From contig CM019822.1 of NCBI GenBank assembly GCA_009763385.1, positions 29,630,842 to 29,694,841 on the forward strand: a DNA stretch of 64,000 bases. The letters run 5' to 3'. This DNA comes from Coix lacryma-jobi var. lacryma-jobi. Taxonomy: Eukaryota; Streptophyta; Magnoliopsida; Poales; Poaceae. The notes below the pieces were generated by a model, which saw only the letters and a program-made list of their open reading frames with translations, was not told the DNA's origin and did no database searches. This document shows, in pieces, positions 9,508-21,332 of the stretch; within the stretch, counting starts at the first letter, position 1, and each line of letters begins with the position of its first letter. A program made the position numbers and the translations under genes.

Positions 9508-10440
9508 ACTAGCCACATGTTACATTATTTCCTACACTGCATATTTTAATGTACTCACCCTTCCTCTTTGTCCCCCCTGCTACCCAACCCGGACGCGGGA
9601 GACGAGGAGCAGGAGTATGATGAAGATGGTGGATTCGCCCCCAACGAGTTGTACTAGGCTGGTGCTACCCCAGGTCGACCTTTCTGTGAAGATGGCGTCC
9701 AGTTCCGCGAGATTTACGAGAGATTATGTACTTTTTTTTGGACCCGAGAGTCATTTTTGTAATAATGATTCAATTATATAATTCAACATTGTTTTCATAC
9801 TACTAAGACGTTGATATATATATATATATATGAAAATTAATCTGACATACATATATTGTACAATCGATTTTATCCTTAAAATCAAGTGTTATAGGGATCA
9901 TCTTCACTGAGCTCCACATACCTCCTTTTATAGTGTCAAGAGGGAGCAAAGGTATTTGTAGGCAGTGGAGAAGGTCAATGGGAGGCCCAGGGCATTAGCC
10001 GACCCTCCATTCCACCGCCTCTAGATCCTACATTGTTGGATGGCTCCCTGATGGCAGTTGCATAGAGGTAAGTCAGTTACTTTGGTTAGATTGCACCTTT
10101 TAATGTATGCAAGTGGGTCACCATCCAAGGGAGGCTCCACCTTGGCCCTTGGATCAAACCGATGTTTGGTCAAAGGCGGAGAAGCTTCCTAGACATGTCA
10201 TATCACCCATTACGTGTATGGATCGATGACATGGCAGGGGGCAGGGGCGTCGGGCGACCCTAGCAAGTGGGCCCATGGCCCCTACCACGTCCACTTGCCT
10301 CTTATACACATTTTTTATACATTTTTGTATTGTTCTTGTATACAAATAATTCTCCAAGTATCAGTGGAACTAGGTAAAATATAAAGTAAAATTGTTGCAT
10401 GTGATGTGATTTTACCATGCTTTTGGGTGGAATTTAGATG
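9508..10440. other. Intergenic, unassigned
   Basis: No gene is seen. A (TA)n run lies near 9,813-9,831. The part at 9,590-9,740 has a broken acidic reading frame resembling retrotransposon debris, but no motif I can name. Confidence 0.4.
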
Positions 10441-12910
10441 GTAAAACTAGGTGTTAGTGACCATCACAAACTGCTGGTTCACATATATTGATTAACAAAT
10501 TTGTAGTTTGTTATTTCGCTCTCTTATAGCAAAGTCTATCTTGCATTGGTTGTCCGTTTGTCATTTTTTCATTTCACGTTGTCGGATTCATTTTAATGAA
10601 CTTGTAGATTATTGGTTAATTTAGCCCTTTGCTTAACGTATCCACAAAATGTTAGTTGGTAACTATTTATTAATGTCATGGTAAATTGTCGCTTTGCACA
10701 TTAACGTCTTGGTATATTGTCAGTTTCTATTTTGAGAGATTCTACACTCTCGATTCACATATAATGGTTAACAAATTTGCAGTTTATCATTTTCCTCTTA
10801 CAACAAAGACTAACTTGCATTGTTTGTATATTTTTTATTTTTGCATTCCACATTGTCAGATTCTTTTTAATGAACTTAATTGTAGATTGTTAGTTTTAGC
10901 CCTTTGTTGAACGTATCCATGGAATGTCTATTTGCAACCATTTATTAATGCCATAGTAGACTATCAGTTTGCACACATTCATTAACGCCTTGGTAGATTG
11001 TCGGCTTCCATTTTGAGAGCTTGTACACTGCCTGTTCACGTATATTGTTTACCAAATTTGTAGTTTGTCGTATTGCTCTCTTACGAAGAGGACTATCTTG
11101 TATAGCTTGTCCTTTTGTAAAGTTTTTTTTCTACATTGTCGGATTCTATTTGTTTGTCAATTTTAGCCCTTTGCTTAATATATTCTTAGGTTGTTGGTTT
11201 TATACCATTTATCAACACTATTGTAGATTGTTGGTTTGCACTCATACATTAACACCTCATTGGTAGATTATCGGTTTCCATTTTGAGAACATGTAGACTA
11301 TCGGTTCACATATATCACATATATTGTTTAACAAATTTGTAGTTTGTCGTTTTGCCCTCTTATAACAAAGATTATCTTGCATTGCTTGTCCATTTTATTT
11401 CATTTCTAGATTGTTGGATTCTTTTTAACAAACTAGTAGATTGCTGGTTTTAGCCCTTTGCTTAACGTATCCGCAAAATGTGTGCACACTTCATTATTGC
11501 CATGGTAGTTTGTCGGTTTCCATTTAGACAGCTTGTACGCTACCAGTTCACATATATTGGTTAACAAATTTGCAGTTTATCGTCTCATTGTCTTATGACA
11601 AAGACTTATCTTCTATTGCTTATCCATTTATATATTTTTTTCTACAATGTCAGATTATATTCAACGAACTTGTAGTCTGTCGGTTTTAGCGCTTTGCTTC
11701 ACATATTTATAGATTGTCGGTCGGTTTGCAAACATTTAATAACTTCATGGTAGATTGTCGGTTTGTACTGATATATTAATGCCTTGTTGGTAGATGGATG
11801 GTTTCAATTTAGGAAACTTGCATATTGTCGATTCACATATATTGCTTAATAAATTGGCAGTTTGTCATCTCACCTTCTTACGACAAACAATATCTTGCTT
11901 GCCTATTTCTACAGCATTTCTTTACGAATTGTTAGTTTCTATATAACAAACTTGTAGACTGTCAGTTTCGATTCTTTTCTTAACACATTTACATTTTGCA
12001 ACCATTTATTAATGACATGGTAGATTGTTGGTTTGCACACATTCATTAACACCTTGGTAGATTGTCGGTGTTCATTTTGAGAACATGTACAGTGCCGGTG
12101 CACATATATTGGTTAACAAATTTGCAATGTATCATCTCACTGTCTTATGACGAAGACTATCTTGCATTGCTTGTCCATTTGTACATTTTTTTTCTTTACA
12201 TACTGTCGTATTCAATTTAATGAACTTGTAGTTTGTCAGTTTTAGCTCTTTCCTTGACATATTTATAGATTGTCTGTTTGCCACCATATTTATTAATGTC
12301 ATGGTAGATTATCGGTTTGCACCCATACATTAACGCCTTGTTGATAGATTATCGGTTTCCATTTTGATAACTTGCAAATTGTTGGTTCATATATATTGCT
12401 TAACAAATTCACAGTTTGTTGTTTCACCCTTTTACGATAAAGAATATCTTGTGTGTTGATTTGCACATCATTTCTTTGCAAATTGTTGATTCCATTTAAT
12501 GAACTTGTAAAAAGACTCAATCAGGGGGAGAGATGTTTGCCTGAATTTCATATAAAGAAGATGGTATTGCGACTCGAAACTAGACTAGCTCAGCCAACTT
12601 CTTCTTGGCTTGTGTTGTGTGTTGATCAGTTGCACCGTGAGAGTGTTGACTTTAACAAACTTTTATATTATTAATTTTCATCCTTTACTTAACGCATTTA
12701 CTTTGTAGTCATTTATTAGTGACATGGTAGATTGTCGGATTGTATCCATACATTAACACATTCTGGTAGATTGTCTGTTTCCATTAAGAGAACATGTAGA
12801 TTGACAGTTCAAAAATCTAGATTAATAAATTTTAGCTTGTTGTTTCACCCTGTTATGACAAAGGCTATCTTGCTTGTTCGTTTGAACAACTTTTTCTTTG
12901 CAAATTGTTG
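10441..12910. repeat. Degenerate satellite-like array built on TAGATTGTCGGTTT
   Basis: About nine units of roughly 240-290 bp follow each other. Landmarks such as AACGTATCCA or a variant recur near 10,636, 10,908, 11,174, 11,463, 11,701, 11,974, 12,253 and 12,690. Each unit contains several copies of TAGATTGTCGGTTT-like motifs, ACCATTTATTAACGCCATGG, CACATATATTGGTTAACAAATTTG and CTTACGACAAAGACTATCTTGC. One longer unit (about 437 bp) holds an insertion near 12,510-12,660. No conserved reading frame is seen. I know of no named repeat that matches. Confidence 0.8.
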
Positions 12911-13639
12911 AATTCTGTCCAGGGTCTCTTTGGTGTAGATAATAAGCTACTGAAATTGTATTCAATACCAATACCAAATTGGAGTAGTATTAGAATTAGA
13001 CTAAATACCAAATCTATTGTTTGGACGTAGATGAATTTGCTACCTAGAATCGAGTCACACACAAAATAATTCTTGTTTGGATGTGCACATAATGGATTTC
13101 ACCGTATTCTTCCCCATCACACTCATGATGACCTGAACGCGTACGTGGAGTGAGCCTTGGGCATGCAGGCGAAGGCAACCTTGACCCTAGCCTTGGGTGT
13201 AGGCAGAGGCGGCCCCGACCCCAGCTACGTCTAGCTCGGGCGTGGAGACGGCCTTGAGCCCTTCACCATGAAAGGCTCAATGCAGTGGCAGAGGTGGCCA
13301 TGGCCATAAGATTTGCCCCGATGGGTGTATTGGTGTGCCACGAGCTAGGGGCGGGGGGGGCTCTGATTGCGGGAGGAAGAGAAGGGTGTTGGTCACTTGC
13401 CGCAAAGAAGAGAAGGGTCACTAGGAGTCTAGAACATGGCGTCTGGTGGAGCAGATCTGTGTTATGAACTCCATCTAATAGATAGGGGTCGATCTTCATT
13501 TTGAAGGTGAGTTGATTCCGTTACAACTGAATACCTTGGAATCGTGCTTCAATTTCATCTCACAATACCAAAGACATACAAACAACAGAACTGGAAAAAT
13601 CTCATTTCCAATTCTGAATTCCAGGTCCGTAGAGTCAAG
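12911..13639. other. Unassigned insertion within the repeat array
   Basis: No gene is seen. The borders are AT-rich with GAATTC- and TTTCCAATTC-like sequence and flank a GC-rich core at 13,100-13,470. This looks like a transposon-derived block, but I cannot pair its ends. Confidence 0.35.
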
Positions 13640-16092
13640 ATGGAGGACTAGAGAGGATGAATAGTATTTTCTAAAAACTTAATCGCACTAGCTAACCATA
13701 ACAAATGTGGAATTAAACTACTCAGTCTAGCCAAGACTACACCCCTCTATCTATGTTCTCAGGAACCTTACATAGATCCTAATTGGCCAGCTTGGGGAGG
13801 TCTCTCTTTGCCATTTGCATCCTTGTACATCCCCTAGAGCTAAAACACATCACTCCTACTCCTCTCTCTTGGTTGTTCATCATCTAAGTGAGTTGGAGAG
13901 CATCAAATGCATTTGCATCGTGTTTGGCATCTAGTGGAACTTGTGTTGTTGCTTTCACTGTGGTTTTCTTGTTACTCTTGGCACTTGTCGGTGCCAGTAT
14001 CGCTTGAAGGAGCTTGGTGGAGTTAGCAAGAGTTAGCTATTGTTCTTGGCAACCATCAGATCAAGATTGTGATGGGTTCTTGGGCTTATTCTCTGGTGGA
14101 GCGCAAAAAGCACCTGTAATGGATTGCTCATGTCATTGTGCCTCACTTGTGGTAGGTTCCTTGGGGCGCTCGAGTATTGAGCTAAGTGTGGTGCCTATTA
14201 GCCAGTGGACCGCCAAGTGGTTTTCGACACAACGGGGAGTAACGTGCTGGCAAGAACATGAACCTCGGGATAAATCTTGTCTCTCGTGTGTTGATCTTGT
14301 GATTGTTTGGTTCATCAATTGGCTACTTGGCGTGATTGGCTTCTCTCTTGGTATTCTTAGTGATTGATGCCCCGAAGCAGTATTCATTGGAGATAACAAG
14401 AAGGATCGGTAATATATCCCTCTAACTCTAACTATTCCATATCACATTTATCTTTGTGCTTTGTGTTTGTAGCTTGTATAAGTTGCTAGAGTAGCTTGTG
14501 CCATAGAGATATTAGGATTAGAATTGTTGACATCTTCCACACACAAGCTTCTTGTGGGCTTCATGATGGAGACCACACCCCAAGCTATCTAGGAGGTGGC
14601 AACTTCCAACAGTAACAAGCACCATCGACTCACAACTGGATCATCTAGTGCAACAACTTGCAATCTCTTAATGCAACACGCCATCGATCACTCACTCGCA
14701 ATTGGATGCAATTACTACTTGCACAAGTGAGTTAGAGGGCTTTTAAGCATTTACAAGCACCACAAAGACCCAAGGGTGCTCAGCAAAAAGTCAAGGCTAG
14801 CCACCACTCCAATATATAGCCTCACACATGAGAGTGTCATTGCTGCCTTGTTCAATTCGTGCACTACTCTCTACTTGATGCTACATCGAAGGCAACCTGA
14901 GGCTAGTGTAACCCATCGAACAACTCAAGCATTATTCTGATGCTCTCCTCTTTCCCGTTTGATACTCCATAATGAGCACGTCAAGCTTGCCTTCAAACTT
15001 TTTGCAAATGTGCAAACTCCACAAGTGTGCCAATATCTCTATGTATGAGGTAGCATTTTCACAAACATTTTTCCAACACTACTACAAAAAGGATTTGTAG
15101 CAATGCCTCCTTTGTTGTAGGGTGGCCCAATCTAAAAGTGCTCCTAAAAATGGTTCCCAAGATGAGTCGCACATATAAATCGATTTGTAGGGGCTGCTAG
15201 TACTATCAGTCACCCCTACGAATGGCCCCATTTATATAAGGGCGACTCTGGATCCAGCTGCCCATGCAAATGGATTTGTAGGGGCAGATGGATCTAGAGG
15301 TGCCTCTACAAATAAATGTCAAATAGACAACACTACGTATTGGAATTCAAAAATTTTAAACATTCTCGGATGGAGAGACTACCAAAATAAAAGTTATAGA
15401 TCTTGAAAAGTCATACAACTTTGTAGTTGACAACTTTTTTAATTGAAATCATCTTGTAGGGGTGGATCGCTTTTCAGCCGCCCCTAAAAGCAAAATTAGA
15501 TCACTCAAGCGGCACTAGATGACCAATATGCAAACAAGTTTGCCCCTCTTGATAGTACAACCATCTTTCCTAAACCCAGTCAAGCTCTTCTCTACATAAC
15601 CTTTGACCGGTGAAATGAAATGCCCTACAAGTCATACCTTTGTCTTGCGCATTCTATTTCATCTCCTCCAATATTGATGCCCACAAGCACCAACCTTCAT
15701 CAAATTGCTTGATCATCAACACATGTCAACACTTGGCTTGATCTTCCTTGAAAGCTATGATCCAATACATATCGTCATATGACCTTACTAGTTCATTAAT
15801 CTCAACCTTGCTAGCTCTTCATTGTTTCCCTTGTCCATCGGAGCCAACTCCTTGCTCAAGCTTCTCCGCAATGTGCGGTGCATTGCTCCAAAGCCTCTAA
15901 TTTTCCCTTCACACTTGCAACCGGTCCATCGACACTAAGTCTTGTCTTGATCTTCTCCATAGTCATGTATCACATGCAATAAGCTCCTTCATCACATGTG
16001 TACCTGTGAACTAGTTTCCTATGTATATCACATAAACATATTAGTACACCTAGGTTGTCACTCAATTACCAAAACCAAACAAGGACCTTTCA
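13640..16092. mobile_element. Composite of Ty1-copia LTR remnants
   Basis: The block starts with a GGAGGACTAGAGAGGATGAATAG-like LTR end. Its part at 14,106-14,530 is clearly homologous to 8,870-9,390 of the SIRE-like LTR, sharing TGGATTGCTC.TGTCATTG, CGACACAAC.GG.ATAAC and AGAGATATTAGG. From about 14,535 to 16,092 it continues as another grass copia LTR-like sequence and ends in CCTTTCA after CAATTACCAAAACCAAAC. A CACTA fragment interrupts it. No coding part remains. Confidence 0.55.
15077..15490. mobile_element. CACTA-like element fragment
   Basis: It starts with CACTACTACAAAAAGGATTT, a typical grass CACTA terminus, followed by subterminal repeats of the form TTTGTAGGGGC at 15,187, 15,276 and 15,453 and in reverse. 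I do not see the matching GTAGTG end, so the right boundary is approximate. Confidence 0.55.
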
Positions 16093-16129
16093 ATGTCTCA
16101 ATGTCTACACCCAAATGAGGTGTTAACAA

Positions 16130-16207
16130 GTTATAGATTGTTGGCTTTCGCCCTTTGCGTAAGGCATTTATAGATTGTCAGTGTGCAACCATTTACTGAC
16201 GCCATGT
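16130..16207. repeat. Fragment of the TAGATTGTCGGTTT array
   Basis: ATAGATTGTTGGCTTTCGCCC, CGTAAGGCATTTATAGATTG and CAACCATTTACTGACGCCATG match the main array at 10.4-12.9 kb. The array therefore once continued across the intervening insertions. Confidence 0.7.
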
Positions 16208-17299
16208 AATGAATACATAATACTGGGGTTACCTCAATCCTTGTATTGGCATCATGATAGTACAATTAACCCCTAACACATTCTCCTAATTTGCTAGGGG
16301 ATCGAGGGCTACACTGAGTCGGTGCGCTCACGTGCCCCTGTTGGATATCAAGAAAAGCATGCATGGCCCAAGATAGCATGAGTGATTGGCAACCTCGTCG
16401 TTCACGAAAGGCGTCTTTGGCTGAACAAACATATGTGCCGCTCGCTTAGTAATCTAGCTAAAGGCTCTCGATGAGCCTGACATAGGCCTCCCTAAAGCCT
16501 CGACATCGACACCCATGACCGACCAAAGTGGCTCAATGACAATAGGATTGTGTCCTTTCATCCCGACCAACCCTCAGCTTATGATGACACTAGGAATCTT
16601 CTGACATGCGTTCAGAGTCTGACACACAAACAAGTCACAGTGCCTGTGGCCTTGGCAAAGCGTTGTCCCTCGCTCCTGAAGGGCTTTGCCTCGGACACTC
16701 TCAGCGAGGGATCATACTCAAGATTCGACGCAACATGATAGGGAAAATCTGTAGTTTGTTCACATCATGGAAAAGATGAGGGTGTAGGACCCATGCCAGT
16801 ATCTCCTAGTGAGGCTTCTTCATTGGCGTGTAGCGGACGCTAGAGAAGAGCAAACCTAGGAGACACACAACAACATCTGCAGGCTCCAACGACCGACTGC
16901 CAACCTCCACAAGCGATATCAGGGATAGTTTTAATGTTGTCAGACACGACCATGAAGGAGACAACATTGGACGCCTCCAATGACTCCAAGATGGAAAACG
17001 AAAACTTTGAGCTCACTTGCCAACAAAGGAAGTTACCAGACCAACTGCTTATAATCCTCTCGCCCCAAGAGATATATGTCAGGGTAGCGGCTCCTATGGG
17101 CAAGGAGGGATCGATTCGACATGATTAAACAAACAAGCCCTCGTTTGAGCATTCTATCATGAACCACTCATTGCTAGACATAGGGCTCATAAGCCTGATC
17201 TAGGATAAATCTTTTGTGTCTAGAATGCTTAATACCAAAATCCCACACATCAATTCTCTAATTGATCCTCTAATTACTAGTCATGGTTACGAACCCACG
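16208..17299. other. Unassigned 1.1-kb insertion in the array
   Basis: It interrupts the repeat just after CGCCATG. It is moderately GC-rich, has only short frames, and shows none of the copia, LINE or CACTA marks. The repeats of CCTCGGACACTCTCAGCGAGGG type recall Ty3-gypsy LTRs, but this is weak. Confidence 0.3.
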
Positions 17300-17875
17300 A
17301 TGCCATGGTAGATTATCGGTTTGCACCATTTATTGTTGCCTTGTAAGACTGCTAGTTTCCTTTTGAGAACTTGTAGATTGCTAGTTCACATATATTGCTA
17401 ATTCACATATATCTTGTTTGTCCATTTGTATATATTGTTTCTTTGTAAATTGTCGGGTTTCATTTAACAAATACATAGATTGTCGGCTTTTTCCTTTTTG
17501 CTTTACACATTTATAGATTTTTTGATCTACAAGCACATATTAACGCCTTGGTAGATTATCGATTTGCATCCATTCACACTGTCGGTAGATTTGGCTTTCT
17601 TTTTGGAACTTGTAGACTGTCGATTCACACATACACTAGTTAACAAATTTGTAGCTTGTCATTTCACCCCCTTACAACATAGGCTATCTTACTTATCCAT
17701 TTGCACCTCTTTCCTTTGCAAATTGTCCGATTCTATTTAGCAAACTTGTAGATTGTCGGTTTTTGCCTTTTGGTTCTATTAATTAATACATTTATAGATT
17801 GTCAGTTTGCAACCATTTATTAACACCATGGTAGATTGTAGGTTCGCAACCATTCATTAACATATGTTTTAGTTT
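17300..17875. repeat. TAGATTGTCGGTTT array, second block
   Basis: Two degenerate units carry the same landmarks as the main array: CATGGTAGATTATCGGTTTG, CACATATAT, CTTACAACATAGGCTATCTTAC and TTGCAACCATTTATTAACACC. Confidence 0.75.
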
Positions 17876-19317
17876 GCAAACTTTAAGATCAAAGACAATG
17901 TCGACCAAACTATGTTATTCAATGGACCATGGTGGATGGGAAGTCGGCCTTTGATCGTTTTAAATGTATGCCCCTTTAGTTTTTTTAGTAAACTTTCTTT
18001 TAATTTTGATATCTTGTGTCGTTCAATGAAGATATTTGTGACGATATCAGGCTTCGTCACTAATAGTCAGCACTCGAGGCCCATTACCAATGATCCGACA
18101 AAGCATAAAATTTCATCATATAGTGTCGTTCTATGACGTACAATTATTTGTTTCATCACTAAAATTTTGTCATATTTGTGCACATTTTGTACTAGTGATT
18201 TGACCAAGTTTATATGAATATATTAACAACTATAATGCCAACTAAATGCCTTGGCCTAGATGTCAAGACATTTTATGGTGTTTAATATAAAACTAATTTT
18301 TTTTATGGATGTTGGTGTATTTGTTTAATAAACTATATCAAAATAAAAGAAATTTAATTTAGAGAAAAACTAATGACCGACAGTTTAGAATGGAGAATAA
18401 TATCGACGAATTCGACAGGGGAGGCCTTATGCTATGAATGTCTTAGAACTTTGTTGTGTCTGGAGTGGTCAAGTTTAAATCTTGGAATTTGTCCACATTA
18501 AAAGAGGTCATAGTATATTACTAGTATATCAAGAGCTTTTGTCTCTTTGCTAACTAGATTTAATAGAACCAATCTAATTCATACCCTTATAGCCATTTTA
18601 CCATAATATTTTTTTATTTATATATAATTTTGAAACAGAAAGATTATGCTCGACTCTCGAAAACATGATTTCTGTACAACAACTTATGAATACAGATATT
18701 TCCTATTTCTAATCTAGTGGTGTACGTGCCCGATATTTTATTTTCATAATTAGAAAAAATGGCGGCACTTATTTGAGGTGATGCCTTTTTGTTGAGACCA
18801 AACTAGAAATGACACAAGCACTTAAGCGCACTTCAAGAATTGCATAAAATATTCACTGACAGAACATGTGATCATATACTTGAGCGTGCAAAATAATAAG
18901 CTTGAACAAAAACTTGTGCGGCGGGGAGAAACATAAAAAGAGAAATCACTGAGGAAATTACAATTGACACACATAGGAAGTACTCGGATTCATCATGCCA
19001 GCAGCAAGGATAAACTAGTAACTAGATCATAACCATAAACGACACACAACACATACGAAGAAGTACACGGATTATTCCACAGAAAGCGCGAGCAGGTCTC
19101 GGTACATCAGCTGACGAACACACACGCTAGCTGCCCAAATCGGAATCACAACACACCAGAACAGCAGCAAATTATTATCCAACAACACCCAGATGGTTAG
19201 CCAACTGGGAAAACATGAACGACGAAAGAAACTAACAATTATTCTTAGACGGGATGATGATCTGCCTGCAGATCAGGCCGCCTCCTTGCGTTGTGCCGCC
19301 GCTGCAGCTCTTGATTA

Positions 19318-19996
19318 TTACTTGTGTTCCACTGATGGTGGCACGGCCTGGCTCGGGCCTCCGGTCTCCTTCTCGGCCTCGTCCAGGTCCTTGAGGAATC
19401 CCTTGATGGTCGCGTCCAGATCCTTGTAGCGCTCCCCTATTTCTTTCGGCGTCATGACTGGCAGCGGGACGACCTTCTTTGTTTCAGATTTGTTCTGGGA
19501 GAGAAGCAAGCAGGAAGATTCAGAGAAAAATTAGTAGATTGTACTCAGTTGCAGCGTTGCGCCGTTGCCTAGGGCATCTTCAGCTGTGTGTTTCTGATTA
19601 ACAGACCGCTGGGCAGTAATAAAAAAAAGAGTAATAACTCATAAAAAAAACAAGAAGATGATGATGAAGATCATTGATTTGCGTACCTCGGCCGGTTCGG
19701 AGCTTTCCATCTTCTGCCCCGTAGGAAACAGAATCTCCATCTTCTCTAGCAGCACTGGGATCTGCGCGTGTGTGCATGGAACAGGTCGAGAGAGACAGAT
19801 ATGGAGATTTAGAACACTCAGTTCTTTGCCGTTCTCGATCTTGAAGTCGTATTATATATTGAATTCAGCCGTAGAAGCAGATTTTAATTAATAAGTGACC
19901 AACCAGCCCATGCATGATTACCTGCTTGTGAATAATGTCATGTTCCCTGCGGCACCTGGCTACCCTCTTCTTGAAACTATCTTCCAGCGCCGACAT
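19318..19996 (-). CDS. Small charged protein of unknown function, copy A (three exons)
   Basis: The exons on the minus strand are 19996-19922, 19761-19687 and 19494-19318. All junctions are GT-AG and phase 0, giving 108 aa. The product begins MSALEDSFKKRVARCRREHD and ends QAVPPSVEHK. It is strongly charged and probably mostly helical: an N-terminal helix to about residue 36, a KMESSEPAENKSETKK linker, a PLPVMTPKEIGERY segment and a second helix (DLDATIKGFLKDLDEAEKE). No signal peptide, membrane segment or Cys/His motif is seen, and I do not recognise the family. Support comes from the second copy at 25,888-26,551, which keeps the exon structure, splice sites, frame and TATA box. Both copies keep open frames although they differ at many bases, which suggests selection. 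A duplicated pseudogene with chance open frames is less likely. Confidence 0.75.
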
Positions 19997-20123
19997 CGTA
20001 TGGGTTAACTCACTAATTAAGCACCACCTATCTTCTCTCTAGTCTGTGTGTTTGATGAGCCTGTCGCTCACTTCTGGATCTGGCTAGCTACTGTGAATAA
20101 TTTTGAGGTCATGGGGCTCTCGG

Positions 20124-20131
20124 CTTTTATA
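20124..20131 (-). promoter_or_regulatory. TATA box of small gene copy A
   Basis: TATAAAAG on the minus strand, 128 bp upstream of the ATG and conserved at the same place in copy B. Just upstream both copies keep a GTGGCTGTCACCAAC...CCACACCCAGGTT block; in copy A it contains ACCAACC, an AC-element-like MYB site. Confidence 0.6.
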
Positions 20132-20309
20132 GAGCTAGCTCGACTGTTACCTGTTGGTGTGAGAAGTAGTGGCTGTCACCAACCACACCCAGGTTGGATT
20201 ATCTGTTTTTTTATTAATATCATTTTATTATTTAGTTTTCTTAATAAAAACCGTCTCATTTTTTATACAGTACTATCTCAAAAGATACATAGTTTTTACC
20301 TATAGATAC

Positions 20310-20421
20310 GGTTTAGTTTAGTTTTCTTTCTTTCAGCTTGAACTTGTTCTGTAACCTTTTTATCTTCTTCATTAATAAATTCCAGTAGGGGCAAGCCCCT
20401 CCTGTTCCATCAAAAAAAAAC
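20310..20421. mobile_element. LINE 3' tail insertion specific to copy A
   Basis: A short block ending in AGGGGCAAGCCCCTCCTG and a poly-A run, typical of a plant LINE 3' end. The aligned position in copy B (near 26,850) lacks it. Confidence 0.45.
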
Positions 20422-20478
20422 ATTATGATGTCTAGATACATCATAAAAACTGTATTTAAAAAAGCTAAAAAGACTTTA

Positions 20479-20603
20479 TTCCCTCCGTTACATATTACTG
20501 GGTGTTTTGTCTTTTCTCGATATATTATTTTTTACTACGTATCTAGACAAAGTATATATCTAAGTACATAACAAAAACTATGTATCATTAGAAATGGAGG
20601 GGG
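20479..20603. mobile_element. Stowaway-like MITE specific to copy A
   Basis: This 125-bp element starts TTCCCTCCGTTACATATTA and ends AAATGGAGGGGG, flanked by TA on both sides. Copy B has an uninterrupted sequence at the matching place (near 26,910). Confidence 0.6.
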
Positions 20604-21332
20604 TAAAATTTAGAATGAAGGGAGTAGAAGGTATTTTTTTGTGTGATTCTTTAAATGCATGACTATAGGAGAAGCACATAAAAACAACATGGAGAACCAC
20701 ATGCTGTTGTACTACTACGAAGAGAGGTAAAAGGCTTTTTTTCTGAGATTAATTAGGTCCCTTTTGTGTGCAAAAAGAATCAATTATATTGTGAGCCAGC
20801 TGCATATGCACGCAGTGCCGCTAGCCGTTAAACTAGTACGTGGAGTAGTGATGAACTAATTGATGAACAAGCTATGCATGGCTGGCTACATGCGCCCGCC
20901 TGCAACGTTAAGCTTTGCATGGGACGCGCCTTGTTGCGTTGGCAGGACCACAGGATGCAGCCACAAGCCCACAAGGACGGTATGCAGACCCCGGCTGTCA
21001 CCACGCGCGGCTCCGCGCGAGCGTTGCCAGTCGCTCGTCGAAACGGAAGCCTTTCGCTCAGCAAAACCGGAGAAGAGCGGACCAATTCAGTTAGGTGAGG
21101 CGACACGAGCGAGTAAAATCTCTATCTTTCGAACAACTCGCAGCGGCAGCGCCGTCTAGATTCCCGGCTCTCCGTTCTCGCCGTCCTGCGTCCTCTTCTT
21201 TATGTTGCAGAAACAAATTCTGTAATGTGATGTGCTAGATGAACAACTTCAGTTCATCTAATCAGGTTTTCATGGATCTAATAATTGGACTGTTAGGAGA
21301 TTTCGATACGGAGACCAAGATTAAGATTTACC

